Positions 6,814 to 13,069 of a stretch of DNA of 17,960 nt are shown here, piece after piece (positions within the stretch are counted from its first letter, which is position 1; each line of letters opens with the position of its first letter). The translations under genes were made by a program, and so were the position numbers. The stretch lies in NCBI GenBank assembly GCA_023260815.1, contig JALQUE010000005.1:1-17960 (forward strand), written 5' to 3'. The DNA is from Roseovarius sp. (GTDB taxonomy: Bacteria; Pseudomonadota; Alphaproteobacteria; Rhodobacterales; Rhodobacteraceae). The notes under the pieces were generated by a model. The model saw nothing but the letters and a program-made list of their open reading frames with translations, was not told the DNA's origin and did not search any database.

Positions 6814-8115
6814 ATGGAATGGTATGAAGTCGGACTTGGCCTTCTGGGACTGTTGATGCTGCTGATCGGGCTTGGCCTGCCGATCCCGTTTGCGCTTGCC
6901 GCCGCATCGCTGCCGTTTCTGTGGCAAATCCAGAGTTTCGACACCTCGATCGTGTCGGCGGAGTTGAAGCTGTGGGGGGTATGGATCGACTATATCCTGC
7001 TGGCGGTGCCGCTGTTCGTGTTCCTGGGCGAGTTGATCGGCCGGTCCCGGATCGGGCCGAACCTCTATCAATTCCTGCATCAGGGGGTGCGCATGCGGGG
7101 GTCGGCGGCCTATGGGTCCATCGGGGCTTGCGCGGGGTTTGGCGCGGTGTGCGGCTCGTCCATGGTGGGCGCGCTGACCATCGGCGGCGTGGCCCTGCCC
7201 GAAATGCTGCGGCTGGGCTATGGCAAGAAGCTGTCGTCGGGGGTTCTGGCGGCGGGCGGCACACTGAGCGTTCTGCTGCCGCCCAGCCTGATCTTGCTGT
7301 TTTACGGCATCGTCACCGATCAGAGCATCGGAGATCTGTTCATTGCGGGCGTCATTCCGGGGCTGATCCTTGTGACGGCGTTCTGTGTGGTTGTCCTGAT
7401 CTGGGGCATTCTGCGGCCCGAGGACATTCCCGACCGCGAACAGGCGGTCAAGATGAGCCTGATCCAGATTGCCGCCACGATCGGGCCGATCGCCGCCATC
7501 GGCTTGGTCATCACCGTTGCGATCTATGCCGGTATCGCCACCCCGACCGAGGCGGCCGCCGTCGCGGCCTTGTTGACCGTGATCCTGGCCTTCGGGGTGG
7601 GCGGGCTGACGTGGCAGGGGTTCAAGGACGCGCTTTTTGCGACGATGCGGACGATGGGCTATCTGGGGTTGCTGTTGTCGGCGGGCGTGCTGTTTGGCTT
7701 CGTGCTGACCTACTACCGCGTGCCGCATCAGTTCACCGAGCTGTTCCTGAGTTTCGATCTGTCGCCTTACGTGGTGCTGATGATCGTGCTGGCCTTCTAC
7801 ATTCTGCTGGGCATGTTCCTTGAGCCGGTGTCGATGACCTTCATCACGCTGCCCACGATCTTTCCGCTGATGGCGGCGGCGGGGTTCGACCTGATATGGT
7901 TCGGGGTGGTCTATACGATCACCATGGAGATTGCCGTGCTGACGCCACCTGTCGGGCTGAATCTGTACGTGATCCAGGGGATCGGGCGCGGCAAGGTGAG
8001 TATCGGTGACGTGATCTCGGGGTGTCTGCCGTTCATCGCGGCGCTGGTGCTGCTGATCGTGATCCTTATCCTTGTGCCGGAGACTGCGCTGTGGCTGCCC
8101 GAACAGATGCGCTGA
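6814..8115 (+). CDS. TRAP transporter large permease subunit (DctM family)
   Basis: The 433-residue polytopic inner-membrane protein carries out ion-driven uptake for the second TRAP system. Landmarks match the family: LAVPLFVFLGELIGRS at about 63-78, AVCGSSMVGAL at 111-121, GGTLSVLLPPS at 148-158, a FIAGVIPG turn, ATPTEAAAVAAL, and a C-terminal ITMEIAVLTPPVGLNLYVIQGIG segment. Length is normal. GGAGA at 6801-6805, inside the end of the DctQ gene, precedes ATG 6814. It differs clearly from the DctM protein at 1155-2513, so the two TRAP systems are not a recent duplication. The hydrolase gene downstream overlaps its last 25 bases. Confidence 0.93.
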   Translation: MEWYEVGLGLLGLLMLLIGLGLPIPFALAAASLPFLWQIQSFDTSIVSAELKLWGVWIDYILLAVPLFVFLGELIGRSRIGPNLYQFLHQGVRMRGSAAYGSIGACAGFGAVCGSSMVGALTIGGVALPEMLRLGYGKKLSSGVLAAGGTLSVLLPPSLILLFYGIVTDQSIGDLFIAGVIPGLILVTAFCVVVLIWGILRPEDIPDREQAVKMSLIQIAATIGPIAAIGLVITVAIYAGIATPTEAAAVAALLTVILAFGVGGLTWQGFKDALFATMRTMGYLGLLLSAGVLFGFVLTYYRVPHQFTELFLSFDLSPYVVLMIVLAFYILLGMFLEPVSMTFITLPTIFPLMAAAGFDLIWFGVVYTITMEIAVLTPPVGLNLYVIQGIGRGKVSIGDVISGCLPFIAALVLLIVILILVPETALWLPEQMR

Positions 8116-8894
8116 TCAGCCGCCGGGGTCTGACCTATCGGCGGGCCGGGTCCGGCACGCCGCTGGTGTTGGTGCATGGCTATCTTGGCGGGTCACGCCA
8201 ATGGCAGGCCGAAATCGCCCTGTTCTCGAAACGGTTCGACGTGATTGCGCCGGACCTGCCGGGATTTGCAGGCGCGGCCCATCTGCCCGCAGCCGACCGC
8301 ATCGGCACCTTCGCAAGCGCAATCGTCGATCTGATGGACGATCTGGGGCTGGGGCGGGTGATGTTGCTGGGGCATTCCATGGGCGGCATGATCGTACAGG
8401 AACTGGCCGCAACGCACGCGCACAGGATCGAGAGACTGGTTCTCTATGGCACGGGTCCGCTGGGCCTCATGCCGGACCGGTTCGAGCCGCTTGAAACCTC
8501 GCGCGAGCGTATTCGTGCGGAAGGGGTGGGGCACACTGTCCGAAGGATCGGCGCGACATGGTTCCGTGACGGCGACCAGGCGCCCGGCTTCGAGGTGGTG
8601 TCGAGCCTTGGCGCGCAGGCCAGTGAAGCGGCGGCACTGGCGGGGCTGGACGCGATGAGCCATTGGGACGGGCGGCAGCAGATGCAGCGCCTGACCATGC
8701 CGACGCTGGTTCTGTGGGGGGATGGGGACCGATCCTATCGCTGGCCGCAGGCCGAGGCGCTGTGGCGCGGTCTGCCTGATGCGGCATTGGCGGTGATCCC
8801 CGGCACGGCCCACGCGGTGCATCTGGAAAAGCCGGGGTTGTTCCATGCGGTGCTGGAGGATTTCCTGATGGCGGATCAGGCCGCGATGGCCTGA
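8091..8894 (+). CDS. Alpha/beta hydrolase fold enzyme
   Basis: The 267-residue protein has the alpha/beta hydrolase pattern: VLVHGYLGG (oxyanion region, H29-G30), DLPGFAGA at 55-62, nucleophile elbow GHSMGG with S96, LWGDGDRSY with candidate acid D211 or D213, and GTAHAVHLEKP with catalytic H241. The best start is GTG 8091, because GGAGA at 8079-8083 lies 7 bases before it. This start overlaps the DctM gene by 25 bases in another frame, so co-translation with the TRAP operon is likely. No signal peptide is seen, so it acts in the cytoplasm. A role in hydrolysing an imported ester, lactone or C-C bond compound is inferred from linkage. The family is too broad to name a substrate. Confidence 0.88.
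   Translation: MAARTDALISRRGLTYRRAGSGTPLVLVHGYLGGSRQWQAEIALFSKRFDVIAPDLPGFAGAAHLPAADRIGTFASAIVDLMDDLGLGRVMLLGHSMGGMIVQELAATHAHRIERLVLYGTGPLGLMPDRFEPLETSRERIRAEGVGHTVRRIGATWFRDGDQAPGFEVVSSLGAQASEAAALAGLDAMSHWDGRQQMQRLTMPTLVLWGDGDRSYRWPQAEALWRGLPDAALAVIPGTAHAVHLEKPGLFHAVLEDFLMADQAAMA
8876..8894. terminator. Putative bidirectional terminator hairpin
   Basis: TCAGGCC (8876-8882) and GGCCTGA (8888-8894) form a perfect 7-bp stem over a 5-base loop, ending exactly at the hydrolase stop codon. On the minus strand it lies 6 bases past the stop of the phosphoesterase gene. A compact GC-rich hairpin between convergent genes fits termination, but no T-run follows on either strand. Confidence 0.35.
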
Positions 8895-8900
8895 GCGGGA

Positions 8901-9647
8901 TCATGTGTGGATGAAGCGCACATAGCCCGGTTCAATGATCGCCGCAGTCAGGCGGCCGGTTTGAAAGGCGCCGGTATCGACGCCGATGCGGCCGGCCTTC
9001 ATGACAGGCGCATCAAGGATGAAATGCCCATGCGCCATCCATAGCCCGTCCTGCCGGGGGGTGTCGAAAAAATCCGGATGACCCCAGAGCAGACCGTGAC
9101 CGCGGCCCGGTTGAATGGGCAGGTTCGGATCGCCGCCCGCGTGGCTCACCACGACATTGCCGCTTTGCCAGATCAGCGGGCGATCTGAGAGCCACTCCAG
9201 AAGGGCATCGCCAGCGGCGTCGCGCAGCATGTCGCGCAGGGCCTCGAATGGGTGTTCCTCGGGGGAGGCGATGCCAAAGCTGCGCAGCGTTTCTGCGCCC
9301 CCATTGGCCATCCACAGGCGCCCGGCGCTGTCGGGTGTCTCGAGAAATTCCAGCATCATCGCTTCGTGATTGCCCTGAAGGCAGGCACCGCCGGTGGCGT
9401 GGCTGTCCAGATCCATCAGGCGGCGCAGCACCCCGGCGCTGTCGGGGCCGCGATCGACATAGTCGCCGACAAAGACCAGCGGCAGGCCTGGAGCCTCGGT
9501 TGTCAGTTTCTCGAGCAGCGTGTCGAGAAGGTCTCTCATGCCATGAATATCGCCCACCACCACAAAGGCGCTGTCGGGGGCAAGGGCCGCATCAAAGCCG
9601 GGACGTCCGAGGCCAAGGCGGTGCAGAAGGCTGCGAAAACCGGTCAT
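8901..9647 (-). CDS. Calcineurin-like metallophosphoesterase (PP2A-like Ser/Thr phosphatase family)
   Basis: The 248-residue protein carries the complete metal-binding motif set of the metallophosphoesterase superfamily: GDIHG at 32-36 (D33, H35), GDYVDRGPDS at 61-70 (D62), GNHEA at 92-96 (N93, H94), VSHAGG with H169, and AHGH at 205-208 (H206). This order and spacing resemble bacterial PP2A-like protein phosphatases and phage lambda phosphatase, which use two metal ions such as Mn2+. A diadenosine-tetraphosphate hydrolase role is a possible alternative. No signal peptide or membrane segment is seen, so it is cytoplasmic. The start ATG (complement of 9645-9647) has AGGGG a few bases upstream. 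It diverges from the secretion operon and converges with the hydrolase gene. No functional link to either is evident. Confidence 0.9.
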   Translation of the reverse strand: MTGFRSLLHRLGLGRPGFDAALAPDSAFVVVGDIHGMRDLLDTLLEKLTTEAPGLPLVFVGDYVDRGPDSAGVLRRLMDLDSHATGGACLQGNHEAMMLEFLETPDSAGRLWMANGGAETLRSFGIASPEEHPFEALRDMLRDAAGDALLEWLSDRPLIWQSGNVVVSHAGGDPNLPIQPGRGHGLLWGHPDFFDTPRQDGLWMAHGHFILDAPVMKAGRIGVDTGAFQTGRLTAAIIEPGYVRFIHT

Positions 9648-9846
9648 TGACCCCTGTGTCCGTCACATTGCGCTTAAAATCAAGCCATGCTCCGCCCAAA
9701 GAGACGGCGCTTATGGTTATCACTGGCACGCCGGAACATGATGGCGTAAACATAAACAAACAATACGCTCATTTAGAAATTGTTTCCATTTTTGCGGCAA
9801 AGAATAGCATGACGAAAAATATTAGACCCTGGAGCAGTGCGGGATC
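9648..9846. promoter_or_regulatory. AT-rich divergent region upstream of the type I secretion operon
   Basis: The 199 bases between the phosphoesterase start and the exporter start are much richer in A and T than the rest of the window, especially 9745-9825. They should contain the secretion promoter. An inverted pair GCGTA (9744-9748) and TACGC (9764-9768) flanks an A/C-only 15-base spacer. A weak promoter-like pair is TTGTTT at 9780-9785 and TAGCAT at 9805-9810, again with long spacing. A small open frame (9713-9850) crosses the region and overlaps the exporter start by ATGA, but its codons look unlike those of the neighbouring genes. GGAG at 9831-9834 may act as part of the exporter ribosome-binding site. 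Confidence 0.4.
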
Positions 9847-11586
9847 ATGACAGGTCAGGCGACACCCGGCTTTCCGGAATTGCGTGCCGCGCGCCGCAAG
9901 GGGATGGTGCTGTTTTTCTGGGCCTTCGTGTTCTCCATTTTCGTCAACCTTCTGATGTTGACCGGGCCGTTATACATGCTTCAGGTCTATGATCGGGTGC
10001 TGTCGTCGCGGTCGGTCGAGACGCTTGTGGCCCTGTCGGTGCTTGTGATCGGTCTTTATGCGCTGATGGCGGTTCTGGATTATGCACGGGGCCGGGTGAT
10101 GGCGCGGGTGGGTGCGCGGTTTCAGTCGGGGCTGGACGGACGTCTGTTCGAGGCGACGCTCTATCGGTCGTCGGATCCGCGCGAACATGCGGCCTCGGGG
10201 GCGGCGCTGCGCGATCTGGATTCTGTACAGTCGCTGTTCGTGTCGCCGGTTCTTCTGGCGCTGTTCGACATGCCCTGGACGCCGGTGTTCATCGCGGCGA
10301 TCTTCATATTTCATCCGATCCTTGGCTGGATGGCCGTGGCGGGTGGCCTGATCATCGTGCTGGTGGCGTTGGCCAACCAGTATCTGACAGGATACCGAGT
10401 GCGCAAATCGCAGGCGGCCAGCCAACAGGCGCATACCTTCGCCGATCATGCCCGTGCGGGCAGTGAGGTGGTGCTGTCGCAGGGATTGGCGGGCAATATG
10501 CGCAAGCGCTTCATGCGGCTGCGTAATATTGCCTTGGATCAGACGGTGCATTCCAATGACTGGACCGGCAGTTTTACCGCGTTTACCAAGTCATTCCGGC
10601 TGTTGCTGCAATCTGCGATGCTGGGGGCGGGCGCCTATTTCGTCATTCAGGGCGAACTGACGCCGGGGTCGATGATTGCCGGGTCGATCCTGCTGGGCCG
10701 CGCGCTGGCGCCCGTGGAGCAGGCGATGGGCAACTGGCCGATCCTGCAAAGGGCGCGCTCGGGGTGGCACGCGCTGGGCCGGTATCTGCAGACCGTGCCA
10801 CCACGCCCAAAGCTGATCGAACTGCCAAAGCCCGAGGCGCATCTGCTGGCCAAGGCGATGACGGTGGTGCCGCCGGGGCAGCGCACGCCGACCCTGCGCA
10901 ACATCAATTTCGAGATCAAGCCGGGGCAGGCGCTGGGCGTTATCGGGCGCAGCGGTTCGGGCAAATCCACGCTGGCGCGCGCGCTGGCAGGTTACTGGCC
11001 ACTGGCGGCGGGCGAGGTGCGTCTTGGCGGCGCCACGCTGGATCAATACAACTCCGACCGGCTGGGACAGCATATCGGCTACCTGCCGCAGACCGTGTCG
11101 CTGTTTCAGGGCACGGTCGCCGAGAATATCGCCCGCATGGAAAGCGATCCGTCATCCGAGGCGGTGGTCAGGGCGGCCAAACAGGCCAACGCCCACGAGA
11201 TGATCATGCATCTGCCCAAGGGCTACGACACGTTCCTCGATGGCAATGAGAACCAGCTGTCGGGTGGGCAGCGTCAGCGCATCGCGCTGGCACGCGCGCT
11301 CTTTGGCGATCCGGTGCTGTTGATCCTCGATGAGCCGAATTCGATGCTGGATGCCGAAGGCTCGGAGGCGCTGAACAGGACGGTCAGCGCGTTCAAGACA
11401 TCGGGCCGGTCAGTCATCGTGATGACGCATAGGCCGGCGGCGATTGCGGAATGTGATCTGCTGATGGTGGTGGAAAAGGGCATGGCGACAGCGTTCGGTC
11501 CACGCGACGAGGTGATGCAGAAAACGCTGAAAAATGTCGAGCCTGTGCGCAGTTCCCTGCACAGCAAGACCAAGGTGGCGTTTTGA
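9847..11586 (+). CDS. Type I secretion system permease/ATPase (PrtD-like ABC exporter)
   Basis: The 579-residue protein fuses a membrane domain (hydrophobic helices near 21-45, 60-80, 132-155, 158-180, 250-272) with an ABC ATPase domain from about 340. Walker A GRSGSGKST is at 367-375, the Q-loop glutamine at Q415, signature LSGGQ at 471-475, Walker B LLILDEP at 491-497 with catalytic E496, and the switch H528. There is no N-terminal peptidase domain. Length and layout match the PrtD type, which exports proteins with an uncleaved C-terminal signal, commonly RTX repeat proteins, in one step from the cytoplasm. The membrane-fusion gene overlaps the stop codon by 4 bases (TTGA). No cargo gene is seen within the window. 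Confidence 0.93.
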   Translation: MTGQATPGFPELRAARRKGMVLFFWAFVFSIFVNLLMLTGPLYMLQVYDRVLSSRSVETLVALSVLVIGLYALMAVLDYARGRVMARVGARFQSGLDGRLFEATLYRSSDPREHAASGAALRDLDSVQSLFVSPVLLALFDMPWTPVFIAAIFIFHPILGWMAVAGGLIIVLVALANQYLTGYRVRKSQAASQQAHTFADHARAGSEVVLSQGLAGNMRKRFMRLRNIALDQTVHSNDWTGSFTAFTKSFRLLLQSAMLGAGAYFVIQGELTPGSMIAGSILLGRALAPVEQAMGNWPILQRARSGWHALGRYLQTVPPRPKLIELPKPEAHLLAKAMTVVPPGQRTPTLRNINFEIKPGQALGVIGRSGSGKSTLARALAGYWPLAAGEVRLGGATLDQYNSDRLGQHIGYLPQTVSLFQGTVAENIARMESDPSSEAVVRAAKQANAHEMIMHLPKGYDTFLDGNENQLSGGQRQRIALARALFGDPVLLILDEPNSMLDAEGSEALNRTVSAFKTSGRSVIVMTHRPAAIAECDLLMVVEKGMATAFGPRDEVMQKTLKNVEPVRSSLHSKTKVAF

Positions 11587-11642
11587 GCGATGACAGCCAG
11601 GAGAGCGCCCCCTTGAGCGGTGACAGCCAGGAGACTGTCCCC
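11583..11642 (+). repeat. 30-bp tandem direct repeat spanning the adaptor start
   Basis: Two head-to-tail copies lie at 11583-11612 and 11613-11642, 26 of 30 bases identical (differences at repeat positions 8, 23, 24 and 26). Each encodes ten codons in frame, beginning with TTG: MSDDSQESAP, then LSGDSQETVP. Each copy contains AGGAGA, so the first copy places AGGAG (11599-11603) 9 bases before the TTG of the second copy. The copies form the polar N-terminus of the membrane-fusion protein. Confidence 0.9.
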
Positions 11643-12926
11643 AAATGGGGCGCGGCCAAGCCGGTTCTGGCCGGGGTTCTGGCGTTGATCCTGCTGATCG
11701 GTGGCTTGGGTGTCTGGAGCTTTATGGCACGGATATCGGGCGCTGTGGTGACCACGGGCACGGTCAACGTGGAATCCAACCGGCAGGTCGTGCAGCATCC
11801 CGACGGCGGCGTGGTGGGTGAGATCCTTGTCGATGAAAGCGATACGGTGGCCAAGGGCGATGTGCTGATCCGGCTGGACGGGCGCAAGCAACGCTCGGAG
11901 CTGGCGATTGTCGAGGGGCAGCTGCGCGAGATATCGGCGCGCAAGGCCCGGCTGATGGCTGAACGCGACAGCGCCGAGACGATCGATTTCAGTGACGGGC
12001 TGCTGGCCGAGGCCGAGACGAACTCCGAGGTGGCGGCGATGATCAAGGGCGAGCGGACGCTGTTCGAGGCCCGGCGGGACTCGCTGAGGCAGGAGGCCCG
12101 GCTGCTGCGCGAGCAGAACAAGCAGATCGACCAGCGGATCGCCGGCATCGACGCGCAATTGCGGGCGCTTGAGACACAAGCCGATCTGGTGGGCGAGGAG
12201 TTGCGCGATCAGCAACGACTGCTGGCCAACCAGCTGACACAGGTGGCGCGGGTCAACGAACTCAAGCGCGAAGAGGCCAATCTGCTGGGGCAGGTTGGCC
12301 GGTTGGAGGCGCAGATGGCCGAATTGCGCGGGCAGGCGGCGAGCAACGACATCTCGCTTTTGCAGCTTGATACCCGCCGGCGCGAAGAGGCCTTGGGCAC
12401 CCTGCGCGACCTGCAATTCCGAGAGATCGAACTGACCGAACGCAAGCTGGACCTGGTGGATACGCTGTCGCGGCTGGATATCCGCGCACCTGTCAGCGGT
12501 CTGGTCTACAACCTGCAGGTTTTCGCAGAACAATCCGTCGTACGCGCCGCCGATCCGCTGCTGTATATCATCCCGCAGGATCAGGCGCTTGTCGTGTCGG
12601 CGCGGGTGGAGTCGTTGAATGTGAACGACATCTATGTCGGGCAGGAAGCCGCGCTGCGCTTTCCCGGTTTCGATCAGAAGAAAACCCCCGAGCTTTTCGG
12701 CCAAGTCACCAAGGTTTCGGCCGATGTGGTCCAGGACGAGGCCACCGGAATGAATTATTACGCCGCCGAGATCATGCCCTATCAGACCGAACTGGCCAAG
12801 CTGGGCGATGAAAGACTTCTGCCCGGCATGCCGGTCGAGGCGTTTATCCAGACTGGGGAACGCTCGCCCATCGCCTATCTGGCCGAACCGATGCTGGGCT
12901 TTTTCAATCGGGCCTTCCGGGAATGA
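11583..12926 (+). CDS. HlyD-family type I secretion membrane-fusion protein
   Basis: The protein of up to 447 residues is the periplasmic adaptor that joins the ABC exporter to an outer-membrane channel. It has a short polar cytoplasmic N-terminus, one membrane helix at about 25-48, a lipoyl-like half at 70-100 (HPDGGVVGEILVDESDTVAKG), a long charged heptad-rich coiled coil at about 105-295, the second lipoyl half RAPVSGLVYN at 301-310, a beta-barrel domain, and the C-terminal signature AYLAEPMLGFFNRAFRE. The start is TTG 11583, overlapping the exporter stop (TTGA), with AAGG at 11572-11575 seven bases before it. A second in-frame TTG at 11613 has its own AGGAG 9 bases upstream because of a tandem duplication, so a 437-residue form is also possible. 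Confidence 0.92.
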   Translation: MSDDSQESAPLSGDSQETVPKWGAAKPVLAGVLALILLIGGLGVWSFMARISGAVVTTGTVNVESNRQVVQHPDGGVVGEILVDESDTVAKGDVLIRLDGRKQRSELAIVEGQLREISARKARLMAERDSAETIDFSDGLLAEAETNSEVAAMIKGERTLFEARRDSLRQEARLLREQNKQIDQRIAGIDAQLRALETQADLVGEELRDQQRLLANQLTQVARVNELKREEANLLGQVGRLEAQMAELRGQAASNDISLLQLDTRRREEALGTLRDLQFREIELTERKLDLVDTLSRLDIRAPVSGLVYNLQVFAEQSVVRAADPLLYIIPQDQALVVSARVESLNVNDIYVGQEAALRFPGFDQKKTPELFGQVTKVSADVVQDEATGMNYYAAEIMPYQTELAKLGDERLLPGMPVEAFIQTGERSPIAYLAEPMLGFFNRAFRE

Positions 12927-12928
12927 TC

Positions 12929-12945
12929 CTGCCGTATTTTGGCAG
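12929..12945 (+). terminator. Short hairpin after the adaptor gene
   Basis: CTGCC (12929-12933) and GGCAG (12941-12945) form a 5-bp stem with a 7-base loop that starts directly after the stop codon. It is followed by A-rich rather than T-rich sequence on the plus strand, so termination is doubtful. It could also stabilise the 3' end of the mRNA. Confidence 0.22.
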
Positions 12946-12966
12946 AAAAGCCACATATCAGACAAG

Positions 12967-12988
12967 ATTGCAGCAAAGTGGCTGCAAT
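12967..12988. promoter_or_regulatory. Perfect palindrome upstream of the outer-membrane factor gene
   Basis: ATTGCAGC (12967-12974) and GCTGCAAT (12981-12988) are perfect 8-base arms around a 6-base centre. No T-run follows. The symmetry and 22-base length suit a dimeric repressor site, and it lies 82-103 bases before the likely start of the downstream gene. A stem-loop role in RNA is the alternative. The rest of the 12927-13069 gap is AT-rich (TAATTT at 13013-13018, TAATAA at 13026-13031) and could hold a promoter, but I cannot fix one. Confidence 0.42.
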
Positions 12989-13069
12989 ATGGAATCTCAC
13001 CGCGATCCGTGGTAATTTAACTCAATAATAACGGCCATAAGCCACCGTCAGATGTGGCAAGGCCGATAC

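Noticed and set aside
6673..7728. Open frame of 351 codons antisense to the second DctQ and DctM genes
   Set aside because: It is a highly charged, repetitive Gln/Arg/Asp sequence typical of the complement of membrane-protein codons.
8022..8090. Longer N-terminus for the alpha/beta hydrolase starting at 8022
   Set aside because: It would overlap the DctM gene by 94 bases and adds a sequence without fold features. GTG 8091 has a good GGAGA site.
11274..12965. Long open frame (563 codons) on the minus strand across the ABC and HlyD genes
   Set aside because: The plus strand has unambiguous ATPase motifs and adaptor signatures. The antisense product is low in recognisable features and is a shadow frame.
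13013..13031. CtrA-like or sigma-70 -10 motifs in the AT-rich stretch before the outer-membrane factor gene
   Set aside because: The TTAA-like half sites do not have the exact 7-base spacing and no matching -35 is present.
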